In this document: positions 6,524 through 11,687 of the stretch, piece by piece
How positions within the stretch are numbered: position 1 is the stretch's first letter
Layout: each line of letters begins with the position of its first letter
Assembly: GCA_030638845.1 (NCBI GenBank)
Contig: DAOWDW010000093.1
Span: 1-12,089, forward strand
Length of the DNA: 12,089 bases
Origin: Candidatus Peregrinibacteria bacterium
GTDB lineage: Bacteria; Patescibacteriota; Gracilibacteria; Peribacterales; Peribacteraceae
Reading direction: 5' to 3'
The notes under the pieces: model-generated
What the model was told of the DNA's origin: nothing
The model's database searches: none
Seen by the model: only the letters and a program-made list of their open reading frames with translations
Program-made: the position numbers and the translations under genes

Positions 6524-7636
6524 ATGCATATTCTCCGCAGAAAAACACCGGAATTTCAGGTGCCCTCTTCTCCCAGAACAAGAATAGATACTTCTGAAAT
6601 TAAAAAATTCGATCCAACCTGTGGAAAAAGGTTAAATACAGGTGAACATAAACTTGCAAAAATGTTTGGAGAAGAGGAAAAAATATATACAACAGACACC
6701 ATTACAAAAACTATTCAACTAATAAAAGCAATGATAGCTGCAAGAATGGGTCCTGTAACAGCACTTGAATTTTTGGGAGATTTAAAGGAATTAGCTCAAA
6801 CACATGAAAAATATGATGATACAAAATTTATTCGATATAGAAACAACCAAATAGAAGGAATTATTGGAACTCTCATGGATAAATTCTTAACAAGAGAAAG
6901 TAGAATATTTGGAATGACTAATGTTGTAAAAACAGTAAAAGGAAGCACACAAGGAGATCCATGGGCAGTATATTATGCCCACAACTGCAACGCAGATGCT
7001 ATAATATGGGATACTTTGCTTAGGAGAGAAGAGGAAGGAAATGGTCCAGAAGACTCCCGACCAGCAGCCACACCTGTGCGGAGAAATCAAAGAGCAGGGG
7101 CGGGACAGCAAATGCTTTTCGACAAATTCCGTAGCATGCTTTCGGCAGTACTAGATACTGCATTTACTATTCCACCACAGTATTCAAATGAAAATCTGGA
7201 AGAAATAATCAAGGCCCATGGGAGACAATTTCTTCGTATATTTATGACAATTCTAAAAGATGAAGAACATATCCCCCTTGTAGCCCCAGAAGGACGTACC
7301 ACGCCAAAAGAAGGGAAAAATAGAGACAATGTATTGCTTTTATCATCATCTGCAATGAAAGGATTGCATATAACTCCAGTAGATATTGAAGCACCAGAAC
7401 ACTTTCTAAAATTTAAAAGTGGGTGGCGAATGTCTTGTGGGCCCACTACTGCTAACGTAATTATTGGAGAACCGTTTCAAATGAAAAGTAGAAATCCTGA
7501 AGAGCTAGTTGAAAAAATGTATTTAAGCCTTCATGGTGCTGGAGCTAATATTGGAAACAGAGCATGGGGATACTGTACACATAAAGGCAATGGTGAGATG
7601 GAAGAACATGTTTTAATCGAAAAACAACAAAAATAA
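6524..7636 (+). CDS. Putative PlsC-like (lysophospholipid) acyltransferase, divergent
   Basis: A 370-residue protein with no membrane helix. I assign it tentatively to the glycerolipid acyltransferase superfamily, which moves fatty acyl chains to glycerol phosphate or lysophospholipids. The evidence is an ordered motif set: H153-N-C-N-A-D158 fits catalytic HX4D (motif I), G233-R-Q-F-L-R may be motif II, V253-A-P-E-G-R258 fits the PEG-T-R motif III, and I283-T-P-V-D fits motif IV, followed by IIGEPF near 313. The HX4D to PEG distance is about 100 residues against roughly 70 in ordinary PlsC, because of a charged, low-complexity insert (about 167-196). The 150-residue N-terminal part (helical, charged) is unrecognised. 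It stands alone, between tRNA-Ser and the accessory block. Function remains a hypothesis. Confidence 0.6.
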   Translation: MHILRRKTPEFQVPSSPRTRIDTSEIKKFDPTCGKRLNTGEHKLAKMFGEEEKIYTTDTITKTIQLIKAMIAARMGPVTALEFLGDLKELAQTHEKYDDTKFIRYRNNQIEGIIGTLMDKFLTRESRIFGMTNVVKTVKGSTQGDPWAVYYAHNCNADAIIWDTLLRREEEGNGPEDSRPAATPVRRNQRAGAGQQMLFDKFRSMLSAVLDTAFTIPPQYSNENLEEIIKAHGRQFLRIFMTILKDEEHIPLVAPEGRTTPKEGKNRDNVLLLSSSAMKGLHITPVDIEAPEHFLKFKSGWRMSCGPTTANVIIGEPFQMKSRNPEELVEKMYLSLHGAGANIGNRAWGYCTHKGNGEMEEHVLIEKQQK

Positions 7637-7701
7637 CTTCATACACAAAAAAGCTTATAAGCAATGTGCAAATAAAATATCTATTTTAGGAAACTAAATA
7701 A

Positions 7702-7721
7702 AAAACAAACCAATTACACAC
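7702..7721 (+). repeat. 20-bp direct repeat, copy 1
   Basis: AAAACAAACCAATTACACAC occurs here and, identically, at 8579-8598. The two copies bracket an 877-bp segment with the transposase remnant and the acidic orphan gene. Confidence 0.85.
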
Positions 7722-7723
7722 GA

Positions 7724-7739
7724 CTCACTCTTGAGTGAG
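7724..7739. repeat. Perfect foldback CTCACTC-TT-GAGTGAG
   Basis: A 7-bp perfect stem with a 2-nt centre lies immediately after direct repeat copy 1. GAGTGAGG (7733-7740) can alternatively pair with CCTCACTC at 7807-7814, which overlaps the start of the transposase remnant. It could be a left-end or regulatory structure of the lost insertion sequence. Confidence 0.6.
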
Positions 7740-7794
7740 GAGAATGGTAGATTATGTCTATCGCTACTCTTTTTCCTCATAATTAACATATTGA

Positions 7795-7966
7795 ATGACA
7801 AAAAAACCTCACTCCTCGTAATCCTGCATGTAATCATTGTGGCTACATTCACACACATAAAAATGGTTCTCGGAATAGACTAAAACGATTTTATTGTGCT
7901 GACTGCAAGAAGAGTTTTAACAGAGACCACAGAAAAAACCCGAAGCTTCTACGACAGTGCCCTATG
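7795..7966 (+). pseudogene. Transposase remnant: N-terminal zinc ribbon only
   Basis: From ATG 7795 the frame reads MTKK and meets TAA within nine codons. Moving one base after the run of seven A (7800-7806) gives a frame with NLTPRNPACNHCGYIHTH, then NRLKRFYCADCKKSFNRDH. This is a CxxC...CxxC zinc ribbon (codons for the cysteines at 7829, 7838, 7895 and 7904) of the type at the N-terminus of several DDE transposases. The catalytic domain is missing: after about 54 codons the frame runs into TTCTACGACAGTGCC (7947-7961), whose reverse complement starts GGCACTGT like the ends of IS6-family elements such as IS26. I read it as a 3'-deleted, frameshifted insertion sequence. The family assignment is uncertain. 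Confidence 0.7.
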
Positions 7967-7985
7967 GGAGCCTCTATTTGCAATT

Positions 7986-8441
7986 TCAAGAGATTTTCTC
8001 CCACTCGGCTCGTACTCGTTCAAGTGCCGCTAACATCTTTGGCGAAAGCGGATCAGGTTCACGGGTTACTGCAAGTAGGGCATCACATTGCAGCATTTGT
8101 TTTACGGTATACGCTTCGGAGGCTTGTATATCTGCTACTAGCACTTTTACTCCTCTTTGCTTTACAATCTCCATTAAACTTTCCACTTGTTCACTTGAAA
8201 GCTCTAATGGAACAAGTTCGTCTATCGAGATATCATTTAAAAATGCCATTCCTGTCACATCACTCGTTGTAATCTGCTCCAATGAAGCTATAGGGTCTGA
8301 CGTATCAAGTTGCGCATCACATTGCTTGTTGAGTGTATCAACAACTCTTGCACAAAACTCTTCTCTATCACCAAAAATTTCATCTTCACCGAACAAATCT
8401 ACTTCATCTTCTCGATGTAATGATCCCAGAGACTCACTCAT
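7986..8441 (-). CDS. Acidic protein of unknown function, 151 aa
   Basis: I do not recognise this protein. The N-terminus is very acidic (SESLGSLHREDEVDLFGEDEIF), followed by a helical region and a C-terminal alternating beta/alpha stretch (VESLMEIVKQRGVKVLVADIQ, then QCDALLAVTREPDPL) that could be half of a Rossmann-like fold. It is soluble, with three cysteines in the helical/beta region. Amino-acid composition is that of a real protein, while the overlapping plus-strand frames (7957-8454 and 7964-8272) give serine-rich or disordered translations and are shadows. TATACT ends 6 nt before the ATG, strong support for the start. GC looks higher than in neighbours, consistent with transfer. The stop lies 25 bp from the putative insertion sequence end, so the gene may be cargo or may have been truncated at its 3' end. 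Confidence 0.65.
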   Translation of the reverse strand: MSESLGSLHREDEVDLFGEDEIFGDREEFCARVVDTLNKQCDAQLDTSDPIASLEQITTSDVTGMAFLNDISIDELVPLELSSEQVESLMEIVKQRGVKVLVADIQASEAYTVKQMLQCDALLAVTREPDPLSPKMLAALERVRAEWEKIS

Positions 8442-8447
8442 ATTAAA

Positions 8448-8453
8448 AGTATA
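8448..8453 (-). promoter_or_regulatory. -10 box TATACT of the acidic orphan gene
   Basis: TATACT (5/6) ends 6 nt before ATG 8441, placing the transcript start on the start codon. No Shine-Dalgarno is present. Confidence 0.5.
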
Positions 8454-8526
8454 GTGATAAAAATATATTAAATACAGCCGATATTACAAGAAAAAAATTA
8501 AAACATTCTCTTGATAGTTTTATTGA

Positions 8527-8546
8527 ACAATACAGTAAGAAAATTC
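8527..8546 (+). repeat. Imperfect direct repeat, left copy
   Basis: ACAATACAGTAAGAAAATTC matches 9407-9426 at 17 of 20 positions, with the last 11 (TAAGAAAATTC) identical. It lies just outside the left inverted repeat at 8551. Confidence 0.45.
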
Positions 8547-8550
8547 CTTA

Positions 8551-8574
8551 TGTGTTGCACTTAGAGTTTGAATT
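8551..8574 (+). repeat. Imperfect inverted repeat, left arm
   Basis: TGTGTTGCACTT (8551-8562) is perfectly inverted at 9396-9407, and similarity continues inward (about 20 of 24 in all). The arms bracket the basic-protein gene and its terminator. Confidence 0.5.
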
Positions 8575-8578
8575 AAAG

Positions 8579-8598
8579 AAAACAAACCAATTACACAC
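8579..8598 (+). repeat. 20-bp direct repeat, copy 2
   Basis: Identical over 20 bp to 7702-7721. After the repeat the flanks diverge (ACCACTT here, GACTCACTC at copy 1). Confidence 0.85.
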
Positions 8599-8663
8599 AC
8601 CACTTAAATTTATTATTTATTTAAATATTTAGCTAAGTAATATATAAAAAGCAATCTGTCTTC

Positions 8664-8711
8664 TAAAAAAGAAAAAACTTCCAGCTGCCCCGATTTATTG
8701 AGGCAGCTGGA
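8664..8711 (-). terminator. Rho-independent terminator
   Basis: On the minus strand CCAGCTGCC (8710-8702) and GGCAGCTGG (8689-8681) form a perfect 9-bp stem with a 12-nt loop, followed after AAG by TTTTTTC and another T-run. It sits 24 bp past the stop of the 8735-9079 minus-strand frame and only works in that direction, since there is no T-run on the other side. Confidence 0.85.
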
Positions 8712-8734
8712 GTAAAAGAAACGTCAGTCATGTA

Positions 8735-9079
8735 TCAGCACTTCCTTTGAAGTCGATGCGCTCTGATTACTGCTCTCGCAACAACCAAAGACGTATTTCT
8801 TTCTTTCTTTCTTTCTTTCTTTTTACTTTCTCGAGTCATCTGTATCGCGCATTTACGCACGATTCTTGCGATCCGTTGTTGCCTTTTCTTCCACTTCCCT
8901 TTCTTCTTCCTCCTCCATCCACGTCCTCTAATAGCAACAACCACATTGGACTCGTCGACTGTCGACATTGCATCCTCCGAACGAGAGAAAAGAAACTGAC
9001 GTTCTGCCTTAACTACAGATTCTTTCAAGTCCGACCTGAAAAATCTCCGAAAAACCGGAATGTAGTCGGGGTATTCCAT
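8735..9079 (-). CDS. Small basic protein of unknown function with a microsatellite
   Basis: A 114-residue frame starting MEYPDYIPVFRRFFRSDLKE; I do not recognise it. The first 55 residues look like ordinary protein. Residues from about 52 on are very basic (RGRGWRRKKKGKWKKRQQR) and include KKKERKKERN, encoded by six GAAA units. It could bind nucleic acid, but that rests on charge alone. Support for being real is the strong terminator 24 bp downstream on the same strand; the opposite frame 8747-9088 has none. An internal ATG (residue 38) is preceded by CGGAGG with 5-nt spacing, so a 77-residue product from there is an alternative. GC is clearly higher than in surrounding DNA, suggesting foreign origin. 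It lies inside a pair of inverted repeats. Confidence 0.5.
   Translation of the reverse strand: MEYPDYIPVFRRFFRSDLKESVVKAERQFLFSRSEDAMSTVDESNVVVAIRGRGWRRKKKGKWKKRQQRIARIVRKCAIQMTRESKKKERKKERNTSLVVARAVIRAHRLQRKC
8796..8819. repeat. Tetranucleotide microsatellite (TTTC)6
   Basis: Six perfect TTTC units, ending in a T-run. They lie within the minus-strand frame 8735-9079, where they read GAAA. Loss or gain of a unit shifts the reading frame of the last ~20 codons. Confidence 0.9.
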
Positions 9080-9395
9080 ATCCCATAAAAAGGCAGATTG
9101 CTATTTACTTATTCAATGATTTTAATGAACAACCATTCTTGCTTTTGAAAAGGGATACTTACTCTTTTTCTAATTTATTACTCTTTACCAACGTATCCCA
9201 TCTGCATAGCAGAGATTCTTAAGAAGAAAAGGAATAAAAGATGTATGGATCATAACAAGTAAAACTTTACACTTTTTACATAATATGTCAAAATCTGGAC
9301 GCAGCTCAAGACGATTGACAGAAAGAAGAATAAGATGAGATAAGGTATATGTCAATAAAAATAAACCATAAGAAATGAAGGCGATTTCAAATTTC
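9080..9395. other. Spacer with a possible foldback, no confident gene
   Basis: Upstream of the basic-protein gene. GGGATAC (near 9153) and GTATCCC (near 9191) form a 7-bp inverted repeat with a loop of about 34 nt. A 73-codon GTG-start minus-strand frame (9185-9406) has two hydrophobic stretches and a CKKC, but no promoter box at the start and no recognisable family, and its first codons are the right inverted-repeat arm. I do not call it a gene. Confidence 0.4.
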
Positions 9396-9407
9396 AAGTG
9401 CAACACA
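9384..9407 (-). repeat. Imperfect inverted repeat, right arm
   Basis: AAGTGCAACACA (9396-9407) is the exact reverse complement of 8551-8562. The inner part matches less well. Confidence 0.5.
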
Positions 9408-9426
9408 CAATAATTTAAGAAAATTC
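9407..9426 (+). repeat. Imperfect direct repeat, right copy
   Basis: ACAATAATTTAAGAAAATTC, 17 of 20 identical to 8527-8546, adjoining the right inverted-repeat arm. It may be a remnant of target-site duplication or end repeats. Confidence 0.45.
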
Positions 9427-9467
9427 ATCGAGAATTACAGCATCTATCTAAATAAAATTCTTGTTAG

Positions 9468-9512
9468 AGCTCCTTCTCCCTTCGGGGGAGGGCTGGGGAG
9501 AGGGCGGAAGGG
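9468..9512. repeat. GC-rich hairpin (REP-like) block
   Basis: A G/C-rich island in AT-rich surroundings: CTCCTTCTCCC, TTCG, GGGGAGGG, CTGGGGAGAGGG. The CTCCC/GGGAG arms fold around TTCG, and the outer CTCC and GGGG/GGAG parts can pair further. Elements with this CTCCC...GGGGAGGG look are dispersed in many bacterial genomes. It ends directly beside the broken tRNA-Thr copy. Confidence 0.6.
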
Positions 9513-9513
9513 A

Positions 9514-9594
9514 CTCCTTACCATGGATATGCTTCGCATGTGCCATTTATTATTACGTCCGCTTTTGGCGGACTAGGCACTGAGCTAGGGCAGC
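9514..9594 (-). pseudogene. Partial tRNA-Thr copy broken by a foldback insert
   Basis: Two pieces of the neighbouring tRNA-Thr recur here: CACTGAGCTAGGGCAGC (9578-9594; 16 of 17 identical to 9662-9678, the acceptor/D-arm side) and CTCCTTACCATGGA (9514-9527; identical to 9638-9651, the anticodon arm with GGT). Between them 50 nt replace the 10 nt of the intact gene, including the hairpin GTCCGC-TTTTG-GCGGAC (9557-9573). The T-arm and the acceptor 3' side are missing. It cannot make a tRNA. Confidence 0.8.
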
Positions 9595-9603
9595 AATAAT
9601 AAC

Positions 9604-9678
9604 TGGAGCCGCCCACGAGAGTTGAACTCGTGACCCCCTCCTTACCATGGAGGTGCTCTACCACTGAGCTAGGGCGGC
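9604..9678 (-). tRNA. tRNA-Thr(GGT)
   Basis: On the minus strand the acceptor GCCGCCC (9678-9672) pairs with GGGCGGC, followed by discriminator T and encoded CCA (9606-9604). The D-arm is CTAGCTCAGTGGTAGAGC, the anticodon stem CCTCC/GGAGG holds loop ATGGTAA with anticodon GGT, and the T-arm CACGAGTTCAACTCTCGTG is intact. It reads ACC and ACU threonine codons. The minus-strand frame 9518-9721, with SSVVEHLHGKEGVTSSTLV, is a translation of this tRNA, not a protein. Confidence 0.97.
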
Positions 9679-9691
9679 TTAGTTCTTTTGA

Positions 9692-9706
9692 GAGTCTAAA
9701 AGACTC
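9692..9706. repeat. Small hairpin GAGTCT-AAA-AGACTC upstream of tRNA-Thr
   Basis: A perfect 6-bp stem with a 3-nt loop, 14 bp before the 5' end of tRNA-Thr. It may be a processing or regulatory signal. No U-tract follows, so it is not clearly a terminator. Confidence 0.4.
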
Positions 9707-9732
9707 ATTAATTCTAAACAAGTATTCTTTAA

Positions 9733-9957
9733 ATAGATTATATATGGTGGGAAGGTAACGATAAAAAAAAGTTTATAAGGATACAAAAACTAATTAATGC
9801 TATTAAGGAAAATCCATGTAAGGGAATAGGTAAACCAGAACCTCTAAAATTTGATTTACAGGGTTATTGGTTCAGAAGAATAGATCAGCAAAACAGATTA
9901 GTTTATAAAGTAGAAAATAGTGTTGTAACTGTTATATCGTGTAGATATTACTATTAA
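9733..9957 (+). pseudogene. yoeB: YoeB-type mRNA interferase toxin, 5'-truncated remnant
   Basis: A 74-codon frame with no start codon, closed upstream by TAA 9730-9732. It aligns along its whole length with YoeB (84 aa): IDYIWWEGNDKK, then GIGKPEPLKFDLQGYWFRRI, QQNRLVYKV and ISCRYYY. YoeB is a ribosome-dependent endoribonuclease paired with the YefM antitoxin. Exactly the first 10 residues are missing. Of the catalytic residues of E. coli YoeB, E46 (here E36) and R65 (here R55) are kept, while H83 of the RYHY terminus is Tyr73. No yefM-like gene precedes it; tRNA-Thr and its broken copy lie there instead. It converges on sufU with 5 bp between stops. It is probably inactive, left by a deletion that removed yefM and the start of yoeB. 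Confidence 0.85.
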
Positions 9958-9962
9958 CTTGT

Positions 9963-10337
9963 TTAGTTATTCTTATTCTGCAGAGCATTCTTAACCGCAT
10001 TCATCCCCAATAGTGCGCATTTCATCCTTTTGTTGCTAACGGGAACATTTAAGATTTCTAACATGTCTTCTTTTGAAAATTTAAGTAAATCATCTTCTGT
10101 TGGTGGATTTTCTTGCCAAATTTCGCAAAGCATAGAAATAGCAGACTGACTAACTGCACATCCTGTGCCTTTCCAGCCAATATTTATTTTATCATCATCA
10201 AATTTAATACAAGCTGTTATTTCATCTCCGCAACTTGGATTAAGTTCTCTATGGCAACAATCAAATTTTGTTTCATCTTCTATTTTTCCAATAGGATTTT
10301 TGTAGTGGTGCAAAATGTTTTCAGCGTACAAATCCAT
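9963..10337 (-). CDS. sufU: SufU/IscU-like Fe-S assembly sulfur acceptor
   Basis: A 124-residue cytoplasmic protein that takes sulfane sulfur from the cysteine desulfurase SufS in Fe-S cluster assembly. Ligand residues are all present: E31-L-N-P-S-C36-G-D38, G57-T-G-C60-A-V-S-Q-S, and R104-M-K-C107-A. The Lys before the third Cys, where IscU has His, points to the zinc-binding SufU type. The C60-C107 distance is 47 residues, near IscU (43 in E. coli) and much less than in B. subtilis SufU (62), so the usual SufU insert is missing. It follows sufS by 47 nt on the same strand with neither -10 box nor Shine-Dalgarno at its start, so it is probably cotranscribed. Its stop nearly touches the yoeB remnant. 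Confidence 0.9.
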   Translation of the reverse strand: MDLYAENILHHYKNPIGKIEDETKFDCCHRELNPSCGDEITACIKFDDDKINIGWKGTGCAVSQSAISMLCEIWQENPPTEDDLLKFSKEDMLEILNVPVSNKRMKCALLGMNAVKNALQNKNN

Positions 10338-10384
10338 AGGAATGCGGAAATGAAAGAAATAATAAAAATATATTTGGTAGCGGG

Positions 10385-11602
10385 CTAGCTGCTCGTGGTT
10401 GGAAGTAAAATTTTAAGAGCATCTTCCAATCCTTTTCCAAAGGCATTTATATCATCTTCTGTATTATAAAGGGCGATGGATATTCTGGTACTAGATCCAA
10501 TATTTAGATGATCATGTAACGGTTTTGCACATTGGTGACCAGCACGAACTGCAATTCCTTTTTCACTTAATATGTCACTTAGGTCATGTGGATGTACTCC
10601 ATCAATTGTAAAACTAATACAGCCAGATTGGTTTTTCCCCAGAATGTTAATTCTTTTATCTTTGCTTAAAATATTTTTAGCATGTTCTATCAATTTTTCT
10701 TCGTGCGCAGCTACTTCTTTTCTTGAATATTTTTCAAGCCACTCAATTGCAGCTTTTAGTCCTATAGCTTGCGCTATTGGTGGAGTGCCAGCTTCAAAAA
10801 CTGATGGACCTTCTGCTTTAGTAAAATCTTCTTTTGTTACTTCTAATATCATTCCTCCTCCTCCCATCCATGGTGTCATTTCTTTTTGCATTTCACTTGT
10901 TGCAAATAATACTCCTATGCCAGTTGGACCATAAAGTTTGTGGCCAGAGAAAGCCAAAAAGTCACATCCAATTTCTTTAACATCTATTTTGTTATGAACA
11001 ATAAGTTGAGAAGCATCAATAATTATTTTTGCACCTGCGCTATGTGCTAATGCTGTAATCAATTTAATGTTTGGTTTACACCCAAGCACGTTACTTTGTC
11101 CTGTTATTGAAACCAATTTTACATTTCCAGATTTTAGATAATTTTTGTAATCATCTATATTTAAATTTCCATATTCGTCACAATCTATCCAAACTAATTC
11201 AATCCCTATTTCTTTTTTTAATATCTGCCAAGGAACTATATTGCTGTGATGCTCTAAAATAGACAGAACTATTTTATCTCCTCTCTTTAGATTTTTTCTA
11301 GCCCATGCATTTGCTATCAAATTTAAGCTTTCAGTTGAATTTTTTGTAAAGACAATTTCTTCTGAGTTTGCATTTAAAAACAAAGCGACTTTATTTCTAC
11401 TTTCTTCATATGCGTTAGAACTAACTTCTATTTGAGAATTAATTCCACGATGTACATTCCCACCCATTTCTGTGTAATAGTTTCGCATAGCATTTAGCAC
11501 ATATTTTGGAGTTTGACATGTTGCAGCGGAATCTAAATAGATTCGATTATCTTTTTGGAAGAAGGGAAATTCCTGTCGAATAATATGTATATTTAGGGGC
11601 AC
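10385..11602 (-). CDS. sufS: Cysteine desulfurase SufS
   Basis: A group II, PLP-dependent cysteine desulfurase that supplies sulfur for Fe-S clusters. With GTG at 11602 it has 405 residues, the normal length. Counting from there: YLDSAATCQTP near 22, EHH near 117-119, SNVLG near 170, IDASQ near 195, the PLP lysine K222 in SGHKLYGPTG, the catalytic C358 in RAGHQCAKP, and SSTRIS near 370. The frame is open to TTG 11650 and GTG 11641, adding 16 or 13 unconserved residues. I prefer 11602 because the family N-terminus (IRQEFPFFQ) follows closely and the extended -10 TGA-TACACT ends 7 nt before it. sufU follows; sufB, sufC and sufD are not in the window. Stop codon is TAG. Confidence 0.95.
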   Translation of the reverse strand: MPLNIHIIRQEFPFFQKDNRIYLDSAATCQTPKYVLNAMRNYYTEMGGNVHRGINSQIEVSSNAYEESRNKVALFLNANSEEIVFTKNSTESLNLIANAWARKNLKRGDKIVLSILEHHSNIVPWQILKKEIGIELVWIDCDEYGNLNIDDYKNYLKSGNVKLVSITGQSNVLGCKPNIKLITALAHSAGAKIIIDASQLIVHNKIDVKEIGCDFLAFSGHKLYGPTGIGVLFATSEMQKEMTPWMGGGGMILEVTKEDFTKAEGPSVFEAGTPPIAQAIGLKAAIEWLEKYSRKEVAAHEEKLIEHAKNILSKDKRINILGKNQSGCISFTIDGVHPHDLSDILSEKGIAVRAGHQCAKPLHDHLNIGSSTRISIALYNTEDDINAFGKGLEDALKILLPTTSS

Positions 11603-11609
11603 AGTTGGG

Positions 11610-11618
11610 AGTGTATCA
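11610..11618 (-). promoter_or_regulatory. Extended -10 (TGA-TACACT) of sufS
   Basis: Read on the minus strand, TGATACACT ends 7 nt before GTG 11602. It has the same hexamer as the M16 gene and a TGn extension. If the longer TTG start were used, this box would be inside the coding region. Confidence 0.45.
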
Positions 11619-11634
11619 GAAAATAATGGATTAA

Positions 11635-11687
11635 AAGACACAAGACTCAAGATATTAGATTCAAGAACTTCTTATATCTTGTGTCTT
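11635..11687. repeat. Inverted repeat upstream of sufS
   Basis: AAGACACAAGA (11635-11645) is exactly inverted at 11677-11687 (TCTTGTGTCTT), and a few more bases pair outward (TTAA side) with one indel. The arms are 31 nt apart and lie just upstream of the sufS -10 box, in the intergenic space with the divergent gene at 11762. It could be an operator or only a spacer repeat, since AAGAT-type strings recur nearby. Confidence 0.55.

Noticed and set aside
7957..8454. 165-codon plus-strand frame opposite the acidic orphan gene
   Set aside because: Serine-rich shadow. The minus-strand frame has a good -10 box and protein-like composition.
8747..9088. 113-codon plus-strand frame opposite the basic-protein gene
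   Set aside because: Ser/Phe/Pro-rich translation of the complement; the terminator works only for the minus strand.
9185..9406. 73-codon GTG-start minus-strand frame with hydrophobic stretches and CKKC
   Set aside because: No promoter box or ribosome site at the start, no recognisable family, and the first codons are the right inverted-repeat arm.
9518..9721. 67-codon minus-strand frame containing SSVVEHLHGKEGVTSSTLV
   Set aside because: This is a well-known spurious translation of a tRNA; it lies over tRNA-Thr and its broken copy.
7636..9962. CRISPR array among the repeats of the accessory block
   Set aside because: Repeats occur in two copies with long unequal spacing and no cas genes; there is no regular repeat-spacer pattern.
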